Origin: Mesodorylaimus sp. YZB2_4
Lineage: Eukaryota > Nematoda > Enoplea > Dorylaimida > Dorylaimidae
Assembly (NCBI GenBank): GCA_030248295.1
Contig: JASANH010000951.1
Span: 62,001-126,000, forward strand
Length of the DNA: 64,000 nt
Direction: 5' to 3'
Shown one piece after another: positions 37,299-49,363 of this stretch. A program made the translations under genes and the position numbers. The notes under the pieces are model-generated. The model saw only the letters and a list, made by a program, of their open reading frames with translations. It did no database searches and was not told the DNA's origin. The stretch's first letter is position 1, and each line of letters starts with the position of its first letter.

Positions 37299-39993
37299 CT
37301 AAAAAATTTTATCAACTCTTATTTTGGATTGTCACAAGCACAATCCACATGCACCAGATGACCCGGTGGGTGTCCCACAAATGACGGAAGTCCACCCTGA
37401 TGCTGAGGTACGCGCTATAGAAGATTCGTTTCGAGAAAAAGACCTGCAGAATTCGTTGCTATCTTGTTTTGAGCATCGAAGGTAATAAAAACCTAGCTAC
37501 GGCGGGCACCCATCGATCCCAATTATCGCCAAGGCATCACCAGAGAGAAAAACAAGGCAGAAAAGATGGCCAGGCGCATTGCGGCAAACAGCAAGTATAA
37601 ATGGACCTAAAGAACAGCTTGCATAGTCAATGTTCCGTGCCAAACTGGACAGCATCGCATTAAAGACTAGCGCAGACCTTCGTCAAACAACTTGAACGAA
37701 CACCTGCAAAACAGCATACAAATATCTTTTTCTGGAGAACCGACAACGCGTCTCGTGGCAAAGAATCGATAACGTTATTAATTTTGTGCCTGTCGGGACG
37801 TGGTTGTTGCCCTGGTAGCGAACGTGGTTGCTGGAAGACGATGAAAAACTAGATTGCGAATATCGCATCGCCTTGACCGCAGATGAACCATAACCCAGTG
37901 AAGACGTAAACTGCGTGACTAGGCTACCAACAAAGATCACAGTCATTTTACACTTTGGCAGCTTCAGAAAGTGTAAAGCAGCATGAAGTGTAAGCTCGCT
38001 TGTGGTAAGCAGAATGTAAAGTCTGCTGCCTACGACAGGCGGCACCTACGGTGCGTACTGTAAATTATTCCTGCTACGCACAAATAAGCAAGGCTCGCCC
38101 ACTCCCTACACAAGTGTGGAACTTTCCAGTGCCCGTCATGTAGATAAAATCTCATTACCAGCACCCAGGACCCAGTCTACGTACTACACACACTGTGCCA
38201 ACGCACTGCGGCAGCCAGAAAGTATTCAAAGCAAATAACAAGCTGAACAAACGCGCCTATCCTCTGACCCCACCCACGCCCACATCGATACGAAGTCAAA
38301 GTACAGAAAACTGACCGTTCTAAAAGGCCTAATCTGGTTCGCCATCGCATCGATCCATCAACGCACGCGGATGGGTGTGGCCAATTTGATCAAGAATCCA
38401 CTGAGAAAAACCGGAATCCGTGAACGAGAGCAAGGCGACGCCCCCTTTCATGACGCTACCGACTCGAACGTGGAGAACAGCCAGAGAAACTGGGCGGGTT
38501 TCAAAAAGTTCACCGAACCAAAGAATGAGTTTTACAGAATTAAGAATATCGTGTTTTTAGAAGACATAATTAGGGCACGCCCAAGGTCGACCAAAGAATA
38601 AACATGAGGCGGCCGAGCGGAACGGTAAGGTGAAAAAGACAAAATATAGCCACCATCCTAGACCAAAATCCACAAATTTCGGTCATCCAGAGAACTCACA
38701 GTCCACAGGGCCAAATAAGCTACGTAAAATGCAGAGCTGAAACAGAATACTCAAGCTCACGTCAGCCGCACAAAAGCTAGGCATGCTGGTTTTACATTGA
38801 TGAAAAGCGAAAGCCACGAAGTTTGACCAGTGAAGATAACAAACACTGGAGATCAAAAACCACGAGCAAACAATGCTCATTATAAAAAGCCCCCAGGGCG
38901 TCGACTGACTATGATTTTGAGAGAAAATTGAAATCGTTTGTGGCTGACAGCTTCCTTTCGACTATCCCCCATCCCATTGCCCAGCGAGCATAGGCCTCTT
39001 ATGGAGTGCTACCAGTGGAATGCAGGCAGACCAAGTGTTTTCATAGTGGCAATATCCTTTTATGTTTGTGTGACTTGCGCCCACACCAGCTACCAAATAA
39101 AAAAAATTGAACGTGGGAACAAAGTGAACTTCACATGTATGCAACAAATAATGCTCTCCTGCACGTGAACAAAATCAAACTGTGTGATGAATGGGCGGCA
39201 GTTAGCAACTGCACGAAGCGACGACGGAAGTCGCCGTTACGTCACGCTCTACTCATCGTAAGCACTCCAGATTTAGTACGAGTCAAACGAGGACTCATCC
39301 ATCACCGACTACCACATTTGCCAAAGTGACTCAACAGAGTTAGATTAGATTTAAACGACACAAAAATAACAAACTGGGCACCTAAAAAATACTTTTTACG
39401 AAATCAATACGAATCTGACTCTCTTCTGCAACAGCCTTTCACGAATTATGTTACCCAAAGAAACCATCTGGCACAACATCTGCCTCATGGTCCGAGTACA
39501 CGACTGTCCAGGCAACGCGTGGTATGGCGAGTCTCGACGCTGTGCATGTCGCCAGTCAACATGGTCGCTAGGGTAAACATGCGCCCTACGTCGTCCACTC
39601 GCCAACGCCTACGCGCGCAGAGGTCCGTCTTAGGGCCTAAACACGGCCTAGACACGTCGAAACGATACCATTCGAGTACAGTAACTGCGGTCGATTTTGA
39701 CAGTGAATGGTTGACTAATATCAATGAAAAGGGCCGTCAGAAACAGTTTCCAACCCGAACTGAATGAATGAGAAAGGAGAGAACTAGAAAGGGAACCCAT
39801 TTAGTAAACTCAGAGGACGGATCTAGAGCCCAAGGATGCTATCAAAAGTCCAACCTTCGCCTCACCATGATTTTCAGCCAAAATTGATATCGCTTGAGGC
39901 CGGCAATCTCCCCTCCCACTCACAGTCCACAGTGCGCAGACCACCACCGGTCACAAGAAGAAAGCTAGCCCATAAGTCAAAAGCAGCACTTAC
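37299..39993. other. Probable 5' intron of TPS B; otherwise gene-free
   Basis: No other coding exon is recognised on either strand. Open frames at 37683-38045 (-) and 38371-38601 (+) have no domain or matching splice context. If the 5' exon at 39994 is real, this is one intron of 2.7 kb. Confidence 0.4.
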
Positions 39994-40138
39994 TGTCTAC
40001 ATCATTGTCCACTGGGTCTGCAACAAGACTGTCAACAGAGTTCGAATCGACTTTCTCGACCTTTGACACAACGGGTTCCAAAGCAGGAGGTGTTGCCGCT
40101 TGAGCGACTGTTTCTAACTCTTTGGCCACCATTTTCAT
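39994..40138 (-). CDS. Candidate extra 5' coding exon of TPS B
   Basis: An ATG at 40138 opens 48 codons (begins MKMVAKELETV, acidic and Val/Asp-rich) and ends GACA|GTAAGT at 39994, a perfect donor in phase 1. The TPS B core exon is open upstream of its MERQ start to an acceptor at 37299 and needs exactly one carried base. TPS A shows the same phase at its own acceptor (22358). The join would add about 78 residues before MERQ. A Met start at MERQ in the core exon remains possible as an alternative. Confidence 0.55.
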
Positions 40139-43100
40139 ATTTAATTTTTGCGTTGCGAAATGTCGTGAACATCTAAAAAGGGCATTTAATGTCTGCTGCG
40201 TATGAAAGACGTCGCGGTCGCGTCCTCGTCCATTTGAACCGTTGGAAGCGGTAGAACTTTCCAGAAACGCGCGGCAGATTCTACGTCGCGCCATGAATTC
40301 CTTAACCGTCTATGTCAGGAAGCGCCAAGTTCGATTCACGGCATGTAATCTTCGACACCAGTTCACTAACCCCGCAAGCCTTTAGGCTTCCTTCGTTCAA
40401 ACTTTATTTCATTAGGATGACCCTCATCGTTAGAACAGGCTGTTTCATGAGTGGTGACACCCACAACAGGCTAAACCTGTCGACTACCTAGCCCCCAATC
40501 AGTTTGCGTCTTCTAGGGCTGCATCCCAGGACAAAGAGAGTCTTTACGTTACAGCTTAGCTCGAAGAAAAGAAACACTTCGCAATCATTTTCGCGTGCAG
40601 CCCTTTTGACGTAGCTAACCTTTTCAAGCGTTGGAATCCACACCCAGGACAGAAAACAGATCTTTGCTAAGTTCGATTGACAAAGTGCAAAGGTCGTTGA
40701 TGCGTTTAGTTGGTCTAAACATGGCACACTGCAAACTCAAATACATTTGCAGTTGGCGTGCCACCCCCAAATTTCAACATCATCAGTGCCAGCAAACGTA
40801 ACAGCGACAGACAATCCACAGAGTACGTACACGTGGACAGAAAAAGCGTAAACTTTTGATATCGCCAGCTGGTACAGGTGATAACGTCAAAACGGAAATG
40901 GCAAAGGCGCGAAAGCTAGCTTCTGCTTGGCCCAGGTTTTATTGGTGAATCATCACAAAAGAGCGTTAGGAAAGCTAATGATGTTACACACGTCCATAAG
41001 TTAAGAACTTTAAAACGAGAAAACGCGTAAGTCGATGATTTGGCCTTTAAAATGCTGCACTCAACATTCCTCAGCTGTCGAACTTATATAAATGCCAAAT
41101 CCGTGTTCTCTGGTTCATCATATCGACGACGTGACAAAGTCGATGGAGGAGTAGTCAAGCTGTGTTCGAAACTTGTCCGCAATGCTCCATGTTGATAGCT
41201 GCTGTCCTTTTTTATAATCGAGGGAAACGATCGATAGACAACCGCGGTCTAGGTACGCTTCATGGCTTCGAGCTAGATTAGAAACCAAGCCCGGCCTAGC
41301 GAAATTTTTTTTCATGAAAGAAAAGCAGCTGTATGTATGTTTTATGCCCTTTCTCATATATATACATGTAGGACAATACTGCGCACAATTTTTTGTGTAT
41401 GTTACGCATTGCGGAAGCAACATCAAGGTTTGGGGCGTGGATGGGAATTGGAACGGATGGCGCTGAAGGGACTACACATAGAGGGGTAAACATGAATCAA
41501 TCTCCCCCAACAACTTGCTCGAAGCAGTCGAATTACGTGCAAATCAGATACGATTACTTTGTGGCATATGGGTGGGTTATTATGTAAAAGCTTTCGCCTG
41601 TGTGCAGTAACCACTGTGCGCATTGACTGGTTTAGAGATCTTTCGTCGTTTTGGAAATAAGAAGATCGTTTTCGTTTCTACTCTTAGTATAGGAGCCTTC
41701 TGCTTCGGCTCATGCTCCTAAATCCTTGTCCCTGTACAAGTACAGCACACTATTGACCAAAGTTATGGAATCACCTGTGCGCAGACAAGTTTTTCACTTT
41801 CTCGCCTCTGTACTACTAAAAAGCCAACAGCAGTTACTGTACATAATTCGATCATAAATCTCGGATTTAAATTTAAATGAATTAAATGGAAAAGTTTATT
41901 TAAATGGATTTAAATTTAAGTAAATGACAAAAGTCTTGCAGAATCTTTACTATCTCGTCGGGCTAACACGATTTTTCAGCTTCTAGTGTAGATGTTACAC
42001 ATCAGGCCCCAGGGGATTAATAAAACTGGTGCACTATTGGTCTACTATTGACCAGATTTGCGGCTACCAAAACGAACTAGAACTTTCTCAGGCTTTTCAA
42101 TCTATAACTCCTTGCAAAAAATAACCCTCACAGGCAAATCGGCGACCCTGGCCTCTTTTTATTACGCTCCTTCTGAGCTGTCGTCCTGCTGAAAATAGGA
42201 CAGCCTGAAAGGGATGTGGAAAACATCGTCAAATAGTTTTGATTAGGAAACTCAGTACACTTTTTTATTTAGTCCTTTGGAAAGCTGTAACATGTCATAA
42301 TCATTTTTTTTCATTGTGTTGGCCGCCGGAACACCCCCCCGCCCCCCCCCAGACCCGGAGCCCCCAAAATGGGGTAGAGAGGAAAAAAAAAGAAACAACT
42401 AACTTTCCTATTTCCTGCAACGAGACACAAAAAGGGGGAAAAAGCAAAACCCAGACACAAAGCGAAACCACCCACTCTCTCCTCCCCCCCCCCCAAAAAA
42501 AAAAACCTTTCAGGCTAACGGCTGAAAGGATATCAATGAGATTGGGCATGCTTATTCACTTTTCCACACCCATCTACTCTAAATTTGTAAAGTATCATCC
42601 CGATTTGTTCAGCAGCTCTAGAAATGTTGACTAGCTAATGGAGCCTTTAGCAATGCGCGTCTGGTTGACTGATCTGGTCGTAAGCTAACTGTGGGACACC
42701 TTCTTTGGCAATTAAGATTACGTCTGTATAAGTACATTTTATTGGTGGAATTTTCCTGGTGTTCAAGGCGCCAGACTTTGGTGCATTAGTTAAGCTAGCG
42801 TGACAAAATCTCCTTTATTGTGTGCCTTGATCAGTTTGCTAAGCTATGGCATACTGCGCAAGCACCTTTCTAGCCATGCAGAACCAAACATCTGATATCA
42901 TAGCCTGCAGACTAGGAGAAAACTTGCGACCACAGAAAAATTTTGGCATTAAAAAACTTGTTACTGCAGCGGAAAAAATTGGTGAAATTGGACAATCTGT
43001 CTGTTTGTCTGTTTACTCGGTAGCCAAGCACTAAACGCACTAAAACGGCAACGCACATTTAGGATTATAAGCAAGAAAGAACACAATTATAGCAAAACTA

Positions 43101-43331
43101 AATTTATCATTCTTATAAAACCCAGAAGTGCTTTTTAAAATTATCCAATGAGTTTATTGCTTAGTCACCAGCCACTTGGTTCCAGGCTGTAATAGTCGAG
43201 TAAAGAAAGCTCTGTTTGAATGATTCAGTTCGAGGAGCCGGCGTGACTAGCTGATGAGGCTGAATGAAACGGCTGCTAAACCGCCGGCCACAGTCATCAA
43301 GGTGAACAAATGTTCGATTTCGAAAGAATGC
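40139..43331. other. Gene-free region with an orphan TATA-like site
   Basis: No coding exon recognised. An isolated CTTATATAAATGCC lies at about 41085-41098 on the plus strand; the only downstream ATG frame of note is about 20 codons, so I assign no gene. Homopolymer-rich sequence lies at 42331-42506. Confidence 0.4.
42331..42506. repeat. Homopolymer-rich low-complexity tract
   Basis: Runs of C (up to about 12), A (about 11) and G mixed over 175 bases. It resembles the tract at 28355-28800 in style and may partly be a consensus error. Confidence 0.7.
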
Positions 43332-44190
43332 TTAGCCGTGATGAAATTTATAAAATTGCATGAGCTTCAGGTAGTCTCGCCTTTTCTTAAGCGATAAAAG
43401 ATTCAGAGCATTCAACCCTGCATCGTATTGAATGGTCCAATCATTCAGAATGGAACGTACCGCAAACTTTTGAGATCTCTCGAGGTCATCGATCAATGCC
43501 TTCTGCATGGGTGACCAAGAAGAGCAGCCGTACCAAGTTTGGGTAGAAGACACTGCTTACGTATATACCGTTTTCAGTACTCCATTCGCGTATTTACCGA
43601 ACTGCCGTTTGAAAGCCCCAATTATCTCCCGGGCATGCGAGGACACATAATGACAGTGTTCATAGAATTGCAAATTTGGCGAAAGAATCACGCCAAGATA
43701 AGTCACTGTTACACTGAAAGCGATTTCTTGACCACGAAACACCAAATTTGGTTTAGTAGATTCCGTTCGACCAAGCCAAAATAAAATCGATTGAGTCTTC
43801 TGAACATTGAAATCGAGTCCTTATTTGTCGACAAAGTCGCTAACGAAGTCCAAAGCGGGCTGAACACGCGGTTCTAATTCAGAGGAACCAGGAGCGCAAG
43901 GTCATCTGCAAATGCCTGTAATAAATTACCGGGGGATGTTCTCCCGAATTCTGGTAGCAGCGGGTCAATCAGCGATATGAACAAAGACGGCCCTAGCACT
44001 GTGCCATGCGGCACTCCGGTGGTAACGACTGACGTAGCTGAGGCACAGTTTCCTACTAAAACGAACTGGCTTCGTCTTTCAAAATATGATCTCAGCCACC
44101 GCAGGACAATAAGTTATGGAAAGACGTCCATGCTTGTCGATAACAATCATCCATCGCGTCACCTATACTGCAGTTTAGCATGAGTATTTT
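43332..44190 (-). pseudogene. Non-LTR (LINE) reverse transcriptase fragment
   Basis: Read on the minus strand in more than one frame: LRWLRSYFERRSQFVL, GVPHGTVLGPSLF (motif B), LLQAFADDLALLV (catalytic motif C, FADD), then TYLGVILSPNL and the thumb/C-terminal block YGCSSWSPMQKALIDDLERS. At least one stop follows FADD and frames shift, so it is dead. Both ends are truncated. Probably a jockey/CR1-like LINE. Confidence 0.85.
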
Positions 44191-44417
44191 TAGCACAATA
44201 TTTGTTACATCTGCCTATGAGATAAAAAATTCAACTTCTCTCCAATCAGCAGAGGATCAAATTCTATCAAATACGTTGGACAGCATCATTTTTCTGATCG
44301 TGAGTGCAGCAAATGTGTAGATTAGAACAGAAACGGCTTCTCGTCATTTTTGTTATCTCCTCTAAAATGCTATCAGGAAAAAACCCATATGAAAAACCAA
44401 ACGGTCATATGCCATGT

Positions 44418-44512
44418 GACAGTTAGGAATTTCGTTTCCAGGGACTCTTTCTCAATGTCTTGCTAAAGGTGGCCAAGGTGGCATGGTTAGTGCCTTAAAA
44501 ATTCTGGGTCTA
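44418..44512 (-). pseudogene. Legumain exon 9 fragment
   Basis: About 95 bases align with 46490-46580, covering the end of legumain 2 intron 8 and the start of its exon 9. Translated on the minus strand it gives [15 protein letters not shown], against [15 protein letters not shown] in the gene. No further exon is found around it, so it is a partial local duplication that has decayed. Confidence 0.75.
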
Positions 44513-45725
44513 GAAATCAGGCCTACATCTTCACTCGTTACCGCGGGGACTCACGATCAGTAGGCTCATAGGATTTCAAATACTGTAGGCCCGGCGGGTT
44601 CCTGCAAAGCATCTATGATTTCTATGACATCAGGACTCCAATGCAATGCTGGCCTCATAATGGGCCTATTGTTAGTGATAACAATAAAAATGATAAGAAA
44701 GGGCAAAATCGTGATCGTGTTTTTCTTCTTCAAATTATGAGGTGACAACGAAACCGTACCCTCACCATGTCCCGACTGCATATCGGCAGTGCGGAGATAC
44801 AGTACAGCGCTAGCATTGGCACCCAAAAGATAGAAGTTACTGTGAGCCCGAAGCTGCCTGAGTCCAGAGGAAACTCTGGTGGAGGTTCGGAACTGCTTAG
44901 GTGAAGTGCACCCCTCATCAGACCTGTCGGTACAGGGCGAAAGACTAATCGAATCATCCAGTAGCTGTTTTCCCTGAAGTTTTCCTCACAACAGCTGATA
45001 CTAAAGGACTGTGGTTCACCTGTTCTCATGAATTTATTATTGTGGCTGTTGGCAATAATACATTGCATGTTTCAAAGACTCTGCCTAGTCAGCAATTAGA
45101 GTGCTGCAGAAATTTCGGTTTTTGTATGTGAAAAGACTCTGGATGCCATTTTCAGTTTTTTGCTGAAATATGTACTCTACTCTGAACTAAACCAACAAAT
45201 TTAACTGTCACTCCGTAAAATTTCAGAAGACTCCAGCGCTAAGACAGTATTTAGAATGCTGCGTTTTCATATCATCTCTTAAGTCAACGATGGTAGGCCT
45301 CAAGATCTTACGGAATGCAAACTTCCGCAAAAAATCTTGACAAAGATCTCGAATTTTCTGCACGTATTCGATGTAATTCAAAGTTCTTTCTTTAGATTTT
45401 TGTAGTTAAAGAACCTGGGTGAATGCAAGGTTCTGAGAATAAAATTGTGGAAAAAATGTGGCGAAAAGTTCAATCACACCTTCTCAAATAATTTCGCCGT
45501 CTCCAGTCAAGCTGAAAATAATAATTTCATAGGATATTATTTGCTTGAAGAGTTTTAGTGACTGTGGATATAAACTGTAAAGGAAGGGTTTTTGAATGGG
45601 ATCACTAAACGGCTGCAAAAATAAGCCCGCTAAACAATTTTAGAAATAGGGGCTGGGTTTTAAAAATACGATGATGAGAAAATACATTTTTTATGACAGA
45701 TGCTTCAGCGAAGTGTGATTGCTTT
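44513..45725. other. Intergenic, nothing recognised
   Basis: Open frames at 44566-44826 and 44730-45068 (-) have no domain, and no splice pattern joins them. It contains the presumed downstream flank of legumain 2. Confidence 0.4.
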
Positions 45726-45731
45726 TTTATT
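45726..45731 (-). promoter_or_regulatory. Polyadenylation signal of legumain 2
   Basis: AATAAA on the minus strand, about 120 bases after the legumain 2 stop codon. Confidence 0.55.
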
Positions 45732-45849
45732 TGCATTGATTCTATGATTACACAAAACCAGATAATGAAACAAATGCCTTGAATTTCAACACGCTAGAAA
45801 CAATGGATTACAAGTTCTTATTTCAGATTTTCATCAATCGTTTCAGTTC

Positions 45850-48235
45850 CTAGTGGATATAGCCGTTGATGGCGACACGGCTGCAAACTTGTTTCATGGC
45901 TTGAGTAACTTGATTAGCGTCGAATCCTTGCTCGCAGATGTTAGCCAGGACGGAAGCGTATTTCATGGCGTACGGGTTCTGAACTCAATGCGAAAAGTAT
46001 AACAAGGGAAAATGATAACAAAATTCATCCAATACCTTGCCAAAGTTGAAGCAATTCTGGCTGAATTCTTTGACCAGTTGATGATGGCAGTCCAAGTTGG
46101 TCAAGGTTAATTTGGTAGACAGTAAAGTTTCGTGGTGTTGATGCGAGGTAGCAACGCGAGCGACCAATTTCTTCATGGTCGTTTCCAAGACACCGCGTTT
46201 CTGGAAAACCAGACTTTACCCATTGTAAAAAAACTAAATCTAAACTGCTAACCTCGAGCAAGTCATCAATTTCAGCTTGCAGATCTTGTTTCTTTTGTTG
46301 ACTGGTGGCAGCGGCCAATTTTCTGTACAAAATATCCAACGGCACCTCGTAGCTGGGTACACCTCGTTCAAAGGCGGTCTTTGGCAAATTAATCTTGGTC
46401 GATGGTTCTTTTTCACCTTGGAATTGACCAACGACCAAATTGGAGATGCTTAAGTCACCATATTCTTGAGCGTGACTTGTGGTGGTTTCCTTCTTGACAG
46501 TTTGGAATTGACTTTCCAGGGATTCTTTCTCAATATCTTGCTGAAAAAAAGATGGCATGGCTAGTCCTTTAAAAAATTCTTGATCGACAAATTTACTTTG
46601 TCAGAATCTTCCATCCAGTTGACTGAGTACCAATCGCCCAAATAAGTTTCACGTTTGGGATCATAGTAGCAAGCGTACGAGCTTTCGTCATAATCAGAGG
46701 CAGTGGTCGCGTAGACTAAAGGCAAGAGAATGGCCTTTAGTATTTTGCAATGTCCAGACTCATTTCTGTGTTTTTGAATTGGGAAGTAGTCTTGGCTCTG
46801 CGCCAATATCCTTTCGGTCAACTCATGCCTCATTGCCTGGTGGATCAACCCTTCGGGTTGATGTTTCAGCCGCAGATGTACATAGTCTTGCTCCTGCGAG
46901 GCATGGCTGCACTCATCAGAGGAACACTCATCTCGGCAACTCAAATTCAAATTCAGACATCATCAAGTTGACTTACTGTTGATGTTATCTGGTAGTACAT
47001 TTCGGAACATTGAGCCAGATTCGCAAGCCTCGATGTAGAGCACCAGCTGAAAGGTTAGTTGGTAAGTCACATATCACAACCATCGTTCGAAGAGCATACC
47101 TTATTGTAACGGTTTTCCGCGTGCAACTTTTGCAAAGCGTCGCTCAATTGCTTGACAGTCAGCTGCAAATCAAAGACTGATATACAAAGTGTGCGCTTGG
47201 TTGGATTGCAATGAGCATTACTTCTCCATTGGGGAATCCGAGGATACCAGTGGCTCCGTGGTCGACAAAGTTAACGAAGACGTGGTCGTTGGGGCCGCTG
47301 AAAAAACCACCCATGTGTAGTCTGCTCTGGATTAATACCACTTTGCGTCTTACCTTTCAATAACGCGTCCACTGCCGATGTTCTTCATAGCGTCTTTGTT
47401 GCCTGTGAGGACATTTATGAAGTTTTGAGGAGTGACAGTCTAAAGAAGGAAAGTCCAGTGTGGACACAGTGTTATGCACGTGAAGTGTGCTAGCATACAT
47501 TGCCAGTGTAGTCCTTGGGCACACCGTGGTACACATCGCTTCCATTCAGATGGTTGACGACGATTCCCTTTGTTGGATTTCTAGAATTCATGTTTACAGT
47601 AAGTACAGTGTAGGTTACATTATAGGAGGGCTGGCGGGCAAAGTTGGCTTCTCAAGGTTAAACTACAGGGGAGATACGTGAACTGGCTGGCAATGTGAAA
47701 GATGGGCCTGCCCGTCTTGCAGACCTTGCATAGCACTTACTGCTCGTTGTTGGCAATATCGTCGTACATCATGACCACGATGTTCTCATCTGGGATCCCG
47801 TGGGCGTGGAGGACTTGGTAGGCGTGGCAGACATCAGCCTGGACAAAGAAAGAGTTTTAGGAAGCCTCGGAACTGTCTTCAAGGATGGACTGGGCTTGAA
47901 TTCGCAAACTGATTGTTAGTGCCTGATCGTGAGGCCTTCTTATTGTGAGATTAGCATGGATAGTGCCACGTCTCGCCTCGCTTTCTGCTCGTTCTTACCT
48001 GGTGGCGATAGTTGTAATAGTAGTTTGATCCGGCCACCAGCAGTGCCCACAGTTTTCCTTGCGCGGGTTCTTCAGTGGTCCCATTTGCTGCAGCTGTCGT
48101 GGTATGTGGTGGGCGGCTGGTCGTTGGTGGTGGTGGTCTGCGAGTCGTGGTCTTTGGTGGGTGACGAGTTGGCCATCTGCCAAAAGCTGAACCAAGGCAC
48201 ACGACCACGAGTAGACACAAAACGGCTTGTTTCAT
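45850..48235 (-). CDS. Legumain 2 with Pro/Thr-rich linker, 11 exons
   Basis: Second family C13 asparaginyl endopeptidase. Exons in coding order: 48235-47999, 47838-47741, 47580-47499, 47439-47354, 47297-47222, 47162-47100, 47046-46977, 46715-46597, 46540-46253, 46200-46036, 45978-45850; 470 aa. A signal peptide (about residues 1-19) is followed by a linker of about 40 residues rich in Pro and Thr ([20 protein letters not shown]) with an NGT site, absent from legumain 1. Catalytic Asn71 (AGSN), His181 (VDHGATG) and Cys222 (EACESGS) are intact. Exons 2 to 8 have identical lengths in both genes. The intron between exons 9 and 10 of legumain 1 is missing here. The Met at 48235 is chosen because the signal peptide starts there and a TATA box lies about 95 bases upstream. 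Confidence 0.95.
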
Positions 48236-48327
48236 GGTTGAAAGAACGACGATCAAGACACGACCACCGGATGTAATAAGAGGCAAATGCAGTAAAGACC
48301 GCTTTCTGTGCCATCAAATCTGAGCTC

Positions 48328-48335
48328 CTTTTATA
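48328..48335 (-). promoter_or_regulatory. TATA box of legumain 2
   Basis: TATAAAAG on the minus strand, about 95 bases before the ATG at 48235, placing transcription start near 48300. Confidence 0.65.
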
Positions 48336-49278
48336 GTGGAAACGCGACCGAAAGAATCGAGATAAGGACGCCAACTAAATCATAAGTGTAACATGATGAA
48401 CAATGATAAGACAAGGATGTACGTCACTACTTATTATTTGTTTGTCCTTGCATCAGCGGCTGTCAGAAAAAAAGTTGAGCAATAATTTGTTTAACAATTT
48501 TTGAGAAATAGTTCGGGCCAGCTGATATTAATCTGTGGATGTTTGTGATAAAGTGTTTAGAGGACCGGTCTAAATATGCTGATGACGCATGCATCCCTCT
48601 GACTACACGAGCATGCTCTACAATGAAATATGCCATTTACTAGTGCATAATATTTGGCAAGCGAATTTTGCGAGCTGATAAAGGGATTAAGGACAGACGG
48701 CGTAGGCGTCTTTGTCCAAGACATTGACGTAAATTGACAGAAGGTCAACCACTTACAATTTTTATCAGTCAGAAATTATGCTTTTACAATCAGCCGTAAA
48801 CTTGAATTTGGTTTTCCGCCTTAACTTCGAGGCTTTTAGGTCGACTGGTTTCATACGAAAAATGCACTCTTACGGCAAGTGATAATATCTGGCAAATTTT
48901 TGTATGCGATGGTGTTTTTAGGTCAATGTTGAAGTTGTTTGTGATTTAGAGTCCCGTTCTCTTCTGGCAAGTGTTTAAAGTTTGGATGATGCAACCCTTC
49001 TGAGTTCGGAGTCGAATAGCAAAGTGTAGTAGGTAAGTCCCCCTTGGGTCTGCCAGACACAGTCTAGTACGCGTATCAGTACTACATTAGAAAACTCCAT
49101 ATTAATCCAACCACGATTAGTAGACTTCTTGGCTGGCAAAACCCTTAACACTGCTCATTCGCTGTATGTACTGTAGCAAGTGTGTTAATTGAGGGTGCAT
49201 TAGACCGTACGTATAAAAAGCCAGGAAGGCTGTAGGGGTCATATCTGGCAAAAGTAGGAAGGTAATCATGATGTAATT

Positions 49279-49363
49279 GAGCAGAGAGCCTGGCTAAGAG
49301 ATCGTGGCTGTAGTAAAATGAACCAGTGATACTACAGGACGAGTTCGATTCCTGCCCAGCTCC
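49279..49363 (+). repeat. tRNA-like / SINE sequence
   Basis: B box GAGTTCGATTCC (49341-49352) with an A-box-like TGGCTAAGAGAT (49291-49302). Between them CTGTAGT and ACTACAG form a 7-bp stem around a loop too long for an anticodon. The ends pair only partly (GAGC with GCTC). A tRNA-derived SINE or tRNA relic is more likely than a gene. Confidence 0.45.
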
